64,000 nucleotides of DNA from Pseudomonas sp. A-1 (GCF_004801855.1 NZ_SSTC01000016.1:1-64000); one strand, 5' to 3'; numbered from the stretch's first letter, positions 25,838 through 35,459 are shown. The notes: generated by a model not told the origin, from the letters alone. Translations and numbers: made by a program.

Positions 25838-26695
25838 TCAACGCAGCCACTCCAGGCGCAGACCCGGCGCCTCGCCCGGCTCGCTTTCCAGCCGGGCAGC
25901 GCGGGTGCCGCGCTCGATCAGCGCCTCGCGCCAGGCCGGGGCGGCCTGGCCGCCGAGCAGCAGGCGCACGCCGGTATCCAGGCGCAGGGCGCGCGTCAGC
26001 AGCGCCAGCCAGGGATCGGCCGGCTCGGCGGGCAGCTGCGCCAGCTCGAGCACGCCGGCATCCTTGAGCTGGCGCAGCAGGGTCTCGGCGTTGGGCAGAT
26101 GCTCGCCCTGCGGCGCATTGGCCTCCAGCAGCTCGACGTGCAGGTAGCCGCGGCGGGTGCCGCGGGTGATGGCGTACAGCGCCAGCAGGCTGTCCTGGCG
26201 CGGCGCGGCGAGCTGCAGCAGCAGATAGGCCTGCTGCTCGTCCGGGCCGTACAGGCGCGCGTTGCCGAACACGTTGTTGGCCCACAGGCTGCTAGCGCCG
26301 CACTCGCGCCCCTCGCACCAGTGCAGCGGACGCGCGTCCAGGGCCAGCAGGGCGGTGCGCGCCTGGGCGAAGGCGTCGGCGCTGCCGTGGCCCTGCGGCA
26401 GTTCGTAGGTCAGCGCGCTGAGGCGGCCGACCACATCGATCTCGGCATCCACGCGCAGGCGGCCGCTGATGCGGCGCAGGGCGCTCTGCGGATAGATGCG
26501 CTCGACGTTGTCCTGCACCCGGTAGTCGACGATCTCCGCGCGCGGGAAACGCGGCAGGATCTCCAGGTCCTGGCTGCCCGGCACCTCGGCCCAGGCCGGC
26601 AGGATGGCCAGACTGGCGATCAGCGGCAGGCGGCGCCAGGCGCCCCTCGGCGACCCGCCCGCGCCGGCCGGCGCAGCGGTGTACAGCTCGGTCAT
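25838..26695 (-). CDS. DUF4892 secreted protein
   Basis: A 285-residue protein with a signal peptide (hydrophobic LPLIASLAILPAWA, cleavage about residue 36) after a 24-residue polar lead. The mature start EVPGSQDLEILPRFPRAEIV and the later Y-rich stretches match DUF4892. One cysteine pair (CEGREC) could form a disulphide. AGGGAG upstream of the ATG supports the long N-terminus. It lies 51 bases after the alpha/beta hydrolase gene. Function unknown; the family often carries an OmpA-like C-terminal domain, which is not apparent here. Confidence 0.75.
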   Translation of the reverse strand: MTELYTAAPAGAGGSPRGAWRRLPLIASLAILPAWAEVPGSQDLEILPRFPRAEIVDYRVQDNVERIYPQSALRRISGRLRVDAEIDVVGRLSALTYELPQGHGSADAFAQARTALLALDARPLHWCEGRECGASSLWANNVFGNARLYGPDEQQAYLLLQLAAPRQDSLLALYAITRGTRRGYLHVELLEANAPQGEHLPNAETLLRQLKDAGVLELAQLPAEPADPWLALLTRALRLDTGVRLLLGGQAAPAWREALIERGTRAARLESEPGEAPGLRLEWLR

Positions 26696-26746
26696 GCAGT
26701 TTCTCCCTTGCGATGCCGCTCAGCCTCGACAGTTGGCCGGCACAAG

Positions 26747-27610
26747 TCAAGGCGCGGCGGACAGGGCTTTGAAACAGTCTGCAACCGCCTGCGCGCCGGC
26801 CTCGTCGTCCAGGTGCAGGTGATGACCGCCCGGCACGCGGTGCACGCGCACCGGCAGGCTGTCGAGCAGCGCCAGCCATTCGCCGCGCTGTACCGGCAGG
26901 CCCTGTTCGGCCAGCACCAGGTCGACCGGACAGCGCACGGCGCGCACGAAGGCCTCGGCGTGGGCACGGGTCAGGCGCAGCGGCGAAGGCAGGGTCAGCC
27001 GCGGATCGGTGCGCCAGGTATAGCCGCCGGCCACCGCCGTCAGGCCGCGGCTGGCGAGCAGTTCGGCGGCCTCGTGGCTGAGCGGGGAGCCGCCGCGCAG
27101 GCGCGCCTCCACCGCCCGCTCGACGCTGGCGTACACCGGGCGGCGCTTGTCGCGCAGCGCCAGCTGGGCCCGGAGCGCCTCGCCGAGCTTGTGCGGCGCC
27201 TGCTCCGGCTCGTGGGTCAGCGGGAACATGCCGTCGATCAGTGCCAGCCGCTCGATGCGCTCGGGTACGGCGCCGGCCAGCAGGGTGGCGACGATGGCGC
27301 CCAGCGAGTGGCCGAGCAGGGCGAAGCGCTGCCAGCCGAGCTGGTCGGCCACCGCCAGCACGTCCAGCGCGTAGTCCCACAGCTGGTAGCTGGCGCCGGC
27401 AGCGCGGTGCCCGGAGTGGCCATGGCCGGCCAGGTCGAGGGCGACGATGCGCAGGCCGGGCAGACGCGGCGCCAGGCGGGCGAAGCTCATGGCGTTGTCC
27501 AGCCAGCCGTGCAGTGCCAGCACCGGCTGGCCGTCCTCGGGACCATAGAGATGGGCGGCCAGTTCGATGTGCGGCAGGTTGAGGCGGATTTCCTCGACGG
27601 CGACGGTCAT
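26747..27610 (-). CDS. Alpha/beta-hydrolase
   Basis: A 287-residue alpha/beta-hydrolase. Oxyanion-hole motif HGWLDN, nucleophile elbow GHSLG and the late catalytic histidine in PGGHHLHLD are visible. There is no signal peptide. It starts 7 bases after sixA ends, with GGAGCG across the sixA stop, so it is co-translated. The substrate is unknown; lipases or esterases of this type sit in the same neighbourhood of other pseudomonads. Confidence 0.85.
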   Translation of the reverse strand: MTVAVEEIRLNLPHIELAAHLYGPEDGQPVLALHGWLDNAMSFARLAPRLPGLRIVALDLAGHGHSGHRAAGASYQLWDYALDVLAVADQLGWQRFALLGHSLGAIVATLLAGAVPERIERLALIDGMFPLTHEPEQAPHKLGEALRAQLALRDKRRPVYASVERAVEARLRGGSPLSHEAAELLASRGLTAVAGGYTWRTDPRLTLPSPLRLTRAHAEAFVRAVRCPVDLVLAEQGLPVQRGEWLALLDSLPVRVHRVPGGHHLHLDDEAGAQAVADCFKALSAAP

Positions 27611-27617
27611 GGTCGTC

Positions 27618-28085
27618 TCAGCGCTCCGGCGGATGGTACAGGGCGCGCAGGTCCATCAGCCCGGCCAGGGCCATGTCGCCCTCGAGCAGGGCCAGGCTGG
27701 CGGTATTGAAGGTCACCGGCTGCTGCAGGTGGCCGTGCACCAGCAGACCGGCCAGGGCACCGACCAGCGGCATGTGGGTGACCACCAGCAGGTTCTGCTC
27801 GCGGCGTCCGGCGAGCATGGCCAGGGCGGCGCGCGGGTCGTCGTCGGGGGTGATGCCGTCGACGGTATGCAGCGCCGGCTCGCGGCCGAGGGCCTCGTGC
27901 ACCAGCTCGGCGGTCTGCTGGGCGCGCACGTAGGGGCTGACCAGGATGGCATCCAGCGGCTCGCCGAGCAGGTGGCCGGCGGCATGCAGGGCCTCGGTGC
28001 GGCCGCGCTCGGTCAGCTCGCGCAGGTGGTCGCCGGTGCGCACGTAGGGGCCGGCCTGGCCGTGGCGCAGCAGCCACAGCCTCAT
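27618..28085 (-). CDS. sixA: Phosphohistidine phosphatase SixA
   Basis: A 155-residue histidine phosphatase. The RHG motif with nucleophile His8 (LWLLRHGQAG), the conserved SPYVRAQQTA segment and the second active histidine in VVTHMPL are all present. SixA-type proteins remove phosphate from histidines of phosphotransfer domains. The start overlaps the end of the DUF4389 gene by four bases (ATGA). A hybrid histidine kinase lies about 5 kb downstream on the other strand; a link is possible but unproved. Confidence 0.88.
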   Translation of the reverse strand: MRLWLLRHGQAGPYVRTGDHLRELTERGRTEALHAAGHLLGEPLDAILVSPYVRAQQTAELVHEALGREPALHTVDGITPDDDPRAALAMLAGRREQNLLVVTHMPLVGALAGLLVHGHLQQPVTFNTASLALLEGDMALAGLMDLRALYHPPER

Positions 28086-28579
28086 GCCCGGGGCTCCGCC
28101 GGCGCATCCGGGCCGTCCGCCTTGCCGGCCTCGGGAGCCGGAGCGGCCTGGTCCGTCCCGGACGGCGTTTCGGTGGCCTCGGCAGCGGACTCGGCAACCG
28201 GCGCCTCGGCCGGCGTACTGGCCGCAACCGGGGCAACGGCTGCGGATGCGGCAGCCGCCGGCGCCACGACAGGAGCCGGGGTCAGCGGCCGGGCGCCCTC
28301 GCCCTGCGCCTCGCGGGGCGCCGGCCAGTCGGCGAACGGCCAGGGCTTCTCGTCGCTGTGGAAGCAGCCGAAACGACCGATCTGCGCCAGGTACTGGCTG
28401 AGGCCATCGCCGAAATCCATCAGCGCGCGGCTGGGCGCGCCGTTGATCAGGCGCAGGACCAGCTGCAGCAGGACCACGGCCACCAGCACCAGCTCGGCGA
28501 GCTGCCAGACGATGGCGAACAGCACCATCCACAGCACCCGCAGGATCAGGCCTTCACGACTCTGTTTGTCATCGGACAT
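28082..28579 (-). CDS. DUF4389 membrane protein
   Basis: A 165-residue protein. Residues 1-90 hold a hydrophobic segment or two (LWMVLFAIVWQLAELVLVAV) and the DUF4389 pattern around NGAPSRALMDFGDGLSQYLAQ. Residues 90-165 are an Ala/Pro/Glu-rich low-complexity tail with no fold signal. I chose MSDDKQ at 28579 over an ATG 45 bases upstream that overlaps gpsA. It sits between gpsA and sixA with tight spacing. Function unknown. Confidence 0.8.
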   Translation of the reverse strand: MSDDKQSREGLILRVLWMVLFAIVWQLAELVLVAVVLLQLVLRLINGAPSRALMDFGDGLSQYLAQIGRFGCFHSDEKPWPFADWPAPREAQGEGARPLTPAPVVAPAAAASAAVAPVAASTPAEAPVAESAAEATETPSGTDQAAPAPEAGKADGPDAPAEPRA

Positions 28580-28592
28580 GCAACGCGCTCCC

Positions 28593-29615
28593 TCAGAAAT
28601 CACTGGCGGAAATGAAATCGACATCGGTCTTCGGCTCGCCGGACATCAGCAGGCCGATCACCTGCTGCAAAGTGCGGCCCTCGAAAAGTATGGCATGCAG
28701 GCCGGCGACCAACGGCATGTAGACGCCGAGCTGGTCGGCGCGGGCCTTGAGCACGCGGATGGTGTTGACCCCCTCGGCCACCTCGCCCAGACGCGACACC
28801 GCCTCCTCGAGGCTCAGCCCCTGCCCCAGCGCGAAGCCGACCTGGTAGTTGCGGCTCTTCGGCGAGGAGCAGGTGACGATCAGGTCGCCCACCCCGGCCA
28901 GACCGAGGAAGGTCATCGGGTTGGCGCCCATGCGCACGGCGAAGCGGGTCATCTCCGCCAGCGCGCGGGTGATCAGCATGCTCTTGGTGTTCTCGCCCAT
29001 GCCCAGCGCGGCGGCCATGCCGGACATGATGGCGTAGACGTTCTTCAGCGCCCCGCCCAGCTCGACGCCGAAGCGGTCGCGGCTGGCATACACGCGGAAG
29101 GTACGGCCGTGCAGCACCTGCTGCACGCGCCGGCACAGCTCCTCGTCCTCGCTGGCGATCACCGTGGCAGTGAGCGCATGCTCGGCGATCTCGCGCGCCA
29201 GGTTCGGCCCGGACAGCACGCCGATGCGCGCCTGCGGGGCGATCTCCTCGAGGATCTGGCTCATCAGCTTGAAGGTATCCGCCTCGATGCCCTTGGTGGT
29301 GCTGACCAGCAGCTTGCCGGCGAGCAGGCCGGCCACCGGCTGCAGCGCGGCGCGCAGGGCCGAGGACGGCAGCACGACGAACACCAGCTCGCAGGCCTGC
29401 AGGGTGGCGGCCAGGTCGCTGACCGGCTCGACCACGGCGTGCACCTTGATGCCCTTGAGGTAGCGCGGATTCTCGCCGGTGCTGCGGATCGCCTCGGCCT
29501 GGGCCTCGTCGCGCATCCACAGGCGCACGCGCTGGCCGTTCTCCGCCAGCAGGTTGGCCAGGGCGGTGCCGAAGCTGCCGCCGCCGAGCACGGCAATCGG
29601 TTGCTGCTCAGTCAT
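28593..29615 (-). CDS. gpsA: Glycerol-3-phosphate dehydrogenase [NAD(P)+]
   Basis: A 340-residue cytoplasmic enzyme that makes sn-glycerol-3-phosphate for phospholipids from dihydroxyacetone phosphate. The N-terminal [10 protein letters not shown] Rossmann motif, the [10 protein letters not shown] and SGPNLAREI segments and the C-terminal [14 protein letters not shown] motif are standard. MTEQQP at 29615 is the canonical start; 24 bases of extra frame upstream are ignored. It leads the minus-strand gpsA-DUF4389-sixA-hydrolase-DUF4892 run, as in other pseudomonads. Confidence 0.95.
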   Translation of the reverse strand: MTEQQPIAVLGGGSFGTALANLLAENGQRVRLWMRDEAQAEAIRSTGENPRYLKGIKVHAVVEPVSDLAATLQACELVFVVLPSSALRAALQPVAGLLAGKLLVSTTKGIEADTFKLMSQILEEIAPQARIGVLSGPNLAREIAEHALTATVIASEDEELCRRVQQVLHGRTFRVYASRDRFGVELGGALKNVYAIMSGMAAALGMGENTKSMLITRALAEMTRFAVRMGANPMTFLGLAGVGDLIVTCSSPKSRNYQVGFALGQGLSLEEAVSRLGEVAEGVNTIRVLKARADQLGVYMPLVAGLHAILFEGRTLQQVIGLLMSGEPKTDVDFISASDF

Positions 29616-29750
29616 GTTCCATCCATATCGGGTCGCCACTCGGCAATCGCTGCATTATACGGGGCGACCGCCGGTCGACCAGCACACCGTGACGAGGTCG
29701 TGCTGGCAGAACGCGCGCCCTCGGGTAACATGCGCGCCGCTCGAGTCCGA

Positions 29751-31904
29751 ATGGAGACACCGTACGTGTCCGCCCCCCTGCGCACAACGCTGGCGCTATC
29801 TCTCGGCCTGCTCGCCGGCGCGGCGGCGGCCGAGGATCTGTTCGTCGGCGCGGCGGACCTGCCGGAGGTGCTCACCGCCACGCGCCTGCAGCAGTCGCCC
29901 GCCGAGGTCCCCGGCAGCGTCACCGTGCTCGACCGCGAGCTGATCCGCGCCAGCGGCGCCCGCGAGCTGCCGGAACTGCTGCGCCTGGTGCCGGGCATGC
30001 TGGTGGTGCCTGACGGCAACCTGACCACGGTCAACTACCACGGCAGCAACGCCGCCCAGGCTCGCCGCCTGCAGGTGCTGGTGGATGGCCGCTCGGTGTA
30101 CCACTCGGGCCTGGCCCGGGTCGACTGGAGCGACATCCCGGTGGCCATCGAGGACATCGAGCGCATCGAGGTGTTCCGCGGCCCCAACACGGTCAGCTAT
30201 GGCGCCAACGCGCTGATGGCGGTGGTCAGCATCTTCACCCGCGCACCGCGCGACACCCACGGCACCCGCCTGAAGATCACCCGCGGCGAGCGCGGCATCG
30301 CCGACTGGTATGCCAGCCAGGGCAACGGCTGGGACGGCGGCAACCTGCGCCTGTCGCTGTCCGGCTGGCACGACGAGGGCTTCGACCACGAGCGCGACGG
30401 CAGCCCGGCGCGTGACGATCGCCGCCTCAATCGCCTCAACCTGCGCGTGCAGCAGGATCTCGATCCGCGCCAGTCGCTGGACTGGCAACTGGCGCTCAAG
30501 GAGGGCACCAACCAGGCGCCGAACAGCTACGAGTCGGTGTTCCCGATCGCCGCCCAGCCGGGCGAGGCCGACGAGGCGGCCGACGTGCGCGCCCGCGACT
30601 ATGCCGCCAGCCTGCGCTGGAACCTCGACCTGAACGCCGACCACCGCCTGCAGGTGCAGAGCTCGCTGCAGCACTGGGAGCGCCTGCGCGAGTGGCGCGC
30701 CTGCGAGGCCCAGGTCGGGTTCAGCCCGCAACTGCACCAGCTGTGGGCCTCCTCGCCGGCCTATGTCAAGGCGCTGTTCCGAAACCTGGCGCGCAACGAC
30801 TTCACCCCGCCGCCCGGCACACCCGAGCAGACGACCCTGGCCAGCCAGTTCATCGGCCAGGTGGCGAGCACCTTCGATCCCGCCACCGGCAACGTGGCCC
30901 ACAGCTGCGGCCTGATCAACGAGGACACCCGGGAAAACCGCTTCGACCTCGAGCTGCAGGATACCCTCAGCCTGTCCGACAGCCTGCGCCTGGTCAGCGG
31001 CCTGAGCTATCGTCATGACAGCGCCGACGGCGAGACCTACCTGGGCGGCCGGCGCAGCAAGGACATCGCCCGCGGCTTCGGCCAGTTCGAGTGGCAGCTC
31101 GACCGCCACTGGCTGCTGCAGGGCGGCGCCCTCTACGAGCACGACAGCAGCGCCGGCGACTCGCTGTCGCCGCGCCTGGCGCTCAACTACCTGATCACCC
31201 CGGCGCACAGCCTGCGCGCCGTCTACTCCGAGGCGGTGCGCTCGCCGGACATGTTCGAGAACTACGCCGACTGGCATTACCGGGTCCGGGACCTGCGTCC
31301 GGCCGCCCTGGGCATGGGCGAGGCGCTGTATTTCGCCAGCGCCCGCGGCACCGGCGAGCTCGGCCAGGAGCACATGCGCTCGCGCGAGCTGGGCTACCAC
31401 GGCCACTTTGCCGACCTCGGCCTGAACCTGGACGTGAAGCTGTTCCACGACGAGATCGGCGGCCTGATCAGCGAGACCCTGACCCTCGAGCGGTTCGAGC
31501 CGAGCAACGACCACCGTCTGCGCCTGCGCGGCATCGAGAGCGAGCTGGACTGGCGCCTGGGGCTGCGCGACCGCCTGCGCCTGAGCCAGGCCTACATCGA
31601 ACTGGAGGCCAGCCATCGCCACGACGAGCGACTGACCCCGCGCCACAGCGGCTCGGCCGGCTGGCTGCACGACTGGGGCCGCGGCTGGTCGAGTTCCGTC
31701 TTCTATTACGGCGCCGACCTGCTCAACGAATACCGCTTCGAGCGCCTCGACCTGCGCCTGGCCAAGCGCCTGCAGCTGGGCAGCAGCCAGCTGGAGCTGG
31801 CCGGTGTCGTGCAACAACGCCTGGACGACGAGCCCCTCGGCTGGTCCGACAATATGTATGATGAGCGCCGCGTACTCTGGCTCTCCGCCGGATTCGAGCT
31901 CTGA
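29751..31904 (+). CDS. TonB-dependent outer-membrane receptor
   Basis: A 717-residue outer-membrane receptor. Signal peptide residues about 1-23 (ending GAAAA) precede a plug domain (about 45-160: VLDRELIRASGARELPELLR, YHGSNAAQARRLQVLVDGRS, VFRGPNTVSYG) and a 22-strand barrel. The protein ends LWLSAGFEL, with an aromatic/hydrophobic C-terminal strand. A GTG start 15 bases downstream is an alternative. The next gene begins within 22 bases and the kinase overlaps that by four, so the three form one operon. The ligand is unknown; no Fur box is obvious upstream. Confidence 0.88.
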   Translation: METPYVSAPLRTTLALSLGLLAGAAAAEDLFVGAADLPEVLTATRLQQSPAEVPGSVTVLDRELIRASGARELPELLRLVPGMLVVPDGNLTTVNYHGSNAAQARRLQVLVDGRSVYHSGLARVDWSDIPVAIEDIERIEVFRGPNTVSYGANALMAVVSIFTRAPRDTHGTRLKITRGERGIADWYASQGNGWDGGNLRLSLSGWHDEGFDHERDGSPARDDRRLNRLNLRVQQDLDPRQSLDWQLALKEGTNQAPNSYESVFPIAAQPGEADEAADVRARDYAASLRWNLDLNADHRLQVQSSLQHWERLREWRACEAQVGFSPQLHQLWASSPAYVKALFRNLARNDFTPPPGTPEQTTLASQFIGQVASTFDPATGNVAHSCGLINEDTRENRFDLELQDTLSLSDSLRLVSGLSYRHDSADGETYLGGRRSKDIARGFGQFEWQLDRHWLLQGGALYEHDSSAGDSLSPRLALNYLITPAHSLRAVYSEAVRSPDMFENYADWHYRVRDLRPAALGMGEALYFASARGTGELGQEHMRSRELGYHGHFADLGLNLDVKLFHDEIGGLISETLTLERFEPSNDHRLRLRGIESELDWRLGLRDRLRLSQAYIELEASHRHDERLTPRHSGSAGWLHDWGRGWSSSVFYYGADLLNEYRFERLDLRLAKRLQLGSSQLELAGVVQQRLDDEPLGWSDNMYDERRVLWLSAGFEL

Positions 31905-31925
31905 CCCGTGCGCCCGTACTCAAGG

Positions 31926-32819
31926 ATGAGATTATTGCAAGCGCTCGCCCTCCTCTGCCTGCTGGCCGCTTCGGCGCTGGCCCAGGCGACCGATATCCTG
32001 GTCGCCGCCAGCAACGATACCCCGGCCCTGCAGCGCTTCGTCGACGACCTGGCGACACGCCGCCCGGATGACCGGGTGCGCTTCGTGCATACCTCGGCGC
32101 TGACCAGCCCGGAGTCCCTGCCCGCCGACAGCCGCCTGGTGCTGCTCGGCGCCGATGCGCTGGACTGGCGGCTCGGCACCCCGGGCGGACCACCGACCCT
32201 GGTGATGCAGATCAGCCGTGTGCAGGCCTTCCGGCGTCTCGGCGACAGCCGCCCGCCCCACCTGACCCTGCTGTGGAGCGATCCGGCCCCGTCCCGCCAG
32301 TTGCGCCTGATCCGCCAGTTGCTGCCGCAGGCACGCCGGGTCGGCCTGCTGTACGGCGACGACAGCCGCTTCCTGGTCAACGAACTGCGCCGCCTGGCCG
32401 CCGCCCAGGGCCTCGCCATCACCACCTGGTACTGGCCGGACACCCGCGACAGCCGCCCGCTCAACCGACTGCTCGACGGCAGCGACGTGCTGCTGGGCGT
32501 CGACGACCCCGCGCTGTACAACCCAGGCACCATCAAGGGCGTGCTGCTGGCCAGCTACGGGCGCCGACTGGCGCTGATCGGACCGACCGCGGCGTTCATC
32601 CGCGCCGGCAGCCTGAGCAGCAGCTACAGCGACCAGCAGGACTGGCTCAACGAGCTCGACCGGCTGCTCTCGCTGGCGCCGCAGCACTGGCCGCGCGAGG
32701 CCTACCCGCAGCACTTCAAGGTGCTCAGCAACCCGCAGGTGGCACGCTCCCTGGGCGTGGAACTCAGCGACGACCGCGACCAGGCGCTGCGCCTGCAGCA
32801 ATGGGAGAGCCTGCCATGA
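31926..32819 (+). CDS. Periplasmic ABC-type substrate-binding-like protein
   Basis: A 297-residue protein with a signal peptide (MRLLQALALLCLLAASALAQA) and a body resembling ABC-type uncharacterised periplasmic binding proteins: two Rossmann-like lobes, VGLLYGDDSRFLVNELRRLA and LLGVDDPALYN. No permease or ATPase is nearby. A GTG start at 31908, 4 bases past the receptor stop, would lengthen the N-terminus by six residues; ATG 31926 gives the cleaner signal peptide but has a poorly spaced ribosome site. It ends with ATGA, overlapping the kinase start. It probably senses a ligand for the kinase rather than feeding a transporter. Confidence 0.7.
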   Translation: MRLLQALALLCLLAASALAQATDILVAASNDTPALQRFVDDLATRRPDDRVRFVHTSALTSPESLPADSRLVLLGADALDWRLGTPGGPPTLVMQISRVQAFRRLGDSRPPHLTLLWSDPAPSRQLRLIRQLLPQARRVGLLYGDDSRFLVNELRRLAAAQGLAITTWYWPDTRDSRPLNRLLDGSDVLLGVDDPALYNPGTIKGVLLASYGRRLALIGPTAAFIRAGSLSSSYSDQQDWLNELDRLLSLAPQHWPREAYPQHFKVLSNPQVARSLGVELSDDRDQALRLQQWESLP

Positions 32820-34726
32820 TGCTGCGCTGGCGCCACAGCGACATCCGTACCCGCACCCTGGCCATCAGCCTCGGCCCGGCGCTGCTGCTGACCCTGCTGC
32901 TGACCGGTTACCTCGCCTACTCGCGCCTGCAGGACCTGCACGCCGAGCTGACCCAGACCGGCCAGCTGATCGCCGACCAGTTGGCCCCGGCCACCGAGTA
33001 CGGGGTGATCTCCGGCAACATCCCGATCCTCGAGGGCCTGCTGCGGGCCAGCCTCGACATCCCCCATGTGCGTTTCATCGAGGTGCACGACCGGACCGGC
33101 GAAGTGCTCGCCTACGTCGAGCGCGCCCAGGGCGGGCGCGATGCGCGGATCGAGGTGTTCGAGGCCGACATCCTCCGCCAGCAGGTCCGCCTCGACGATC
33201 CCTTCCTGCTCAGCCCGCCGCTGGCGGCGCGCGAACCGGCCGAGGAGCGCCTGGGCCGGGTGGTGGTCGGCATGACCGACGAGGCCTTCGACCGCCGCCA
33301 GACACAGATCTTCCTGCGCGCCGGCCTGCTGGCGCTGCTGGCGCTGACGCTGACCCTGCTGCTCGCCTACCGCCTGGCGCGCAGCCTGTCGGAACCGATC
33401 CATGCCATGGGCCGGGCGCTGCAGGCGATCAAGGAAGGCGACTACCAGGCCGAACTGCCGGTGGCCGACCATGGCGAGATCGGCGATCTGGCGCGCCACA
33501 TCAACCTGCTGGCCGCCGGACTGGAGCAGGCCCAGATCGAGCAGCAGCGCAGCATCGCCCAACTGGTCGCCGCCCGCGAGGAAGCCGAGCAGGCCAGCCG
33601 CGCCAAGTCGGACTTCCTGGCGATGATGAGCCACGAACTGCGCACGCCGATGAACGGCGTGCTGGGCATGCTGCAGCTGCTGGAGACCACCACGCAGACC
33701 GGCGAGCAGGCCGAGTACACCGCGCTGGCCACCGAGTCCACCGAACACCTGCTCAAGGTGATCAACGACATCCTCGACTTCTCGCGCATCGAGCGTGGCT
33801 CGCTGGAGCTGGAGCACATTCCCTTCCCGCTGGACGAGCTGCTCACCAACTCGGTGCAGGTGTTCCGCCCCAGCGCCCAGCAGCGCGGCCTGGAGCTGCA
33901 TCTGGACATCCAGCCCGGCCTGGAGCAGTTCGAGGTCCGCGGCGACCCCACCCGCCTGCGGCAGATCCTGGTCAACCTGATCGGCAACGCCCTGAAGTTC
34001 ACCGAGCAGGGCCACGTCGGCGTGACCGCACGCTGGCAGGTGCTCGACCAGCAGCAGATGCTCTGGCTGACCATCGCCGTGCGCGATACCGGCATCGGCA
34101 TCGCCCCCGAACGCCTGCAGCACATGTTCGACGCCTTCGAGCAGGCCGACACCTCCACCTCGCGCCGCTACGGCGGCACCGGCCTGGGCCTGTCCATCGC
34201 CCGCACCCTGGCCGAGCACATGGGCGGCGGCCTGCATGCGGAGAGCACCATCGGCGAGGGCTCGACCTTCACCCTGGAACTGCCCCTGCCCTGGCGCTAC
34301 CGCCATGCCGACGAGCAGGTGCTGCTGGACAGCGAGGCGACACAGGGCGGCGGCCAGCATGTGCTGCTGGTGGAGGACAACCCGGTCAACCAGACGGTGA
34401 TCGAAGCCATCCTGCGCAGCCTCGGCTTCACTCCCCAGCTGGTCGGCAGCGGCCGGCAGGCGCTGCAGGCCGTCGCCGAGCAGCCCTTCGCGGCCATCCT
34501 GATGGACTGCCGGCTGCCCGACCTCGACGGTCTCAGCGCCACCCGGCAGATCCGTGACAGCGACGGACCGAACCGCCACACGCCGATCATCGCCCTGACC
34601 GCCAATGCCCTGCAGGGCGACCGCGAGGCCTGCCTGGCAGCCGGGATGAACGACTACCTGGCCAAGCCCTTCAAGCGCTCGGACCTGCGGGCCATCCTGC
34701 AGCGCTGGGTGCACAACCGACCATAG
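32816..34726 (+). CDS. Hybrid sensor histidine kinase with receiver domain
   Basis: A 636-residue inner-membrane kinase. Order: TM1 (about 15-35), periplasmic sensor (36-163), TM2 (about 165-186), HAMP (187-240), HisKA with phospho-His273 (MMSHELRTPMNG), HATPase with N box ILVNLIGNALKFT, G1 DTGIGI and G2 GGTGLGLSI, and a receiver with phospho-Asp564 (ILMDCRLPD). There is no C-terminal Hpt domain, so phosphate must go to a separate Hpt protein. In gene order (gpsA side ... fabA) it matches the P. aeruginosa PA1611 kinase, known to interact with RetS/HptB signalling; that identity is inferred from synteny and architecture. Confidence 0.88.
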   Translation: MMLRWRHSDIRTRTLAISLGPALLLTLLLTGYLAYSRLQDLHAELTQTGQLIADQLAPATEYGVISGNIPILEGLLRASLDIPHVRFIEVHDRTGEVLAYVERAQGGRDARIEVFEADILRQQVRLDDPFLLSPPLAAREPAEERLGRVVVGMTDEAFDRRQTQIFLRAGLLALLALTLTLLLAYRLARSLSEPIHAMGRALQAIKEGDYQAELPVADHGEIGDLARHINLLAAGLEQAQIEQQRSIAQLVAAREEAEQASRAKSDFLAMMSHELRTPMNGVLGMLQLLETTTQTGEQAEYTALATESTEHLLKVINDILDFSRIERGSLELEHIPFPLDELLTNSVQVFRPSAQQRGLELHLDIQPGLEQFEVRGDPTRLRQILVNLIGNALKFTEQGHVGVTARWQVLDQQQMLWLTIAVRDTGIGIAPERLQHMFDAFEQADTSTSRRYGGTGLGLSIARTLAEHMGGGLHAESTIGEGSTFTLELPLPWRYRHADEQVLLDSEATQGGGQHVLLVEDNPVNQTVIEAILRSLGFTPQLVGSGRQALQAVAEQPFAAILMDCRLPDLDGLSATRQIRDSDGPNRHTPIIALTANALQGDREACLAAGMNDYLAKPFKRSDLRAILQRWVHNRP

Positions 34727-34932
34727 ACGGCTGGCGAAAAGGTGCGAAATGCGGCAGGCTTGCACCCGCACAGTCTTGGCTGGCAGTCATTCGTCGCAGA
34801 ATGCCCCCGGTCGGCCTGTGACTTTCATCACCTGGCCATAGTCTATAACCAGACCAAAGCCGCGCTCCCCCCGGGAGGGGCGAGGCCAGAAAAGATCTGC
34901 CCCCTGCGCTCAGGGACCGTCGAGGAGCTCGC

Positions 34933-35448
34933 ATGACCAAACAAAACGCCTTCACTCGGGAAGAACTGCTCAGCTGCAGCCGCGGTGAACTGTTCGGCCC
35001 GGGTAACGCGCAACTGCCCGCCCCCAACATGCTGATGATCGATCGCATCGTTCACATCAGCGAGACCGGCGGCAAGTACGGCAAAGGCGAAATCGTGGCC
35101 GAGCTCGACATCAACCCGGACCTGTGGTTCTTCGCCTGCCACTTCGAGGGCGACCCGGTGATGCCCGGCTGCCTGGGCCTGGATGCCATGTGGCAGCTGG
35201 TCGGCTTCTACCTGGGCTGGCAGGGCAACCCCGGCCGCGGCCGCGCCCTCGGCTCGGGCGAAGTGAAATTCTTCGGCCAGGTCTTGCCGACCGCCAAGAA
35301 GGTCACCTACAACATCCACATCAAGCGCACCATCAGTCGCTCGCTGATCCTCGGCATCGCCGACGGCACCGTCAGCGTCGATGGCCGCGAGATCTACAGT
35401 GCCGAAGGCCTGCGCGTCGGCCTGTTCACTTCCACTGACAGCTTCTAA
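34933..35448 (+). CDS. fabA: 3-hydroxydecanoyl-[ACP] dehydratase/isomerase
   Basis: A 171-residue enzyme of unsaturated fatty acid synthesis: it dehydrates 3-hydroxydecanoyl-ACP and isomerises the trans-2 to the cis-3 product. Active-site His70 ([15 protein letters not shown]) and Asp84 (LGLDAMWQL) are in the classical positions and the length is exactly normal. GAGGAG precedes the ATG. fabB follows after 11 bases, giving the fabAB operon. The 206-bp gap upstream, after the kinase, holds its promoter (TATAAC near 34844 is a possible -10), and no terminator is evident after the kinase. Confidence 0.97.
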   Translation: MTKQNAFTREELLSCSRGELFGPGNAQLPAPNMLMIDRIVHISETGGKYGKGEIVAELDINPDLWFFACHFEGDPVMPGCLGLDAMWQLVGFYLGWQGNPGRGRALGSGEVKFFGQVLPTAKKVTYNIHIKRTISRSLILGIADGTVSVDGREIYSAEGLRVGLFTSTDSF

Positions 35449-35459
35449 GGGTTACCCGC

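Noticed and set aside
24674-27709. 1011-codon plus-strand frame across several genes
   Set aside because: It is a mirror of AI-2E, DUF4892 and hydrolase genes on the minus strand; Gln/Ala/His-rich translation without any domain.
27567-31904. 1445-residue protein ending in the TonB receptor
   Set aside because: The first 700 codons are antisense to sixA, DUF4389 and gpsA; the true receptor begins at 29751 with a signal peptide.
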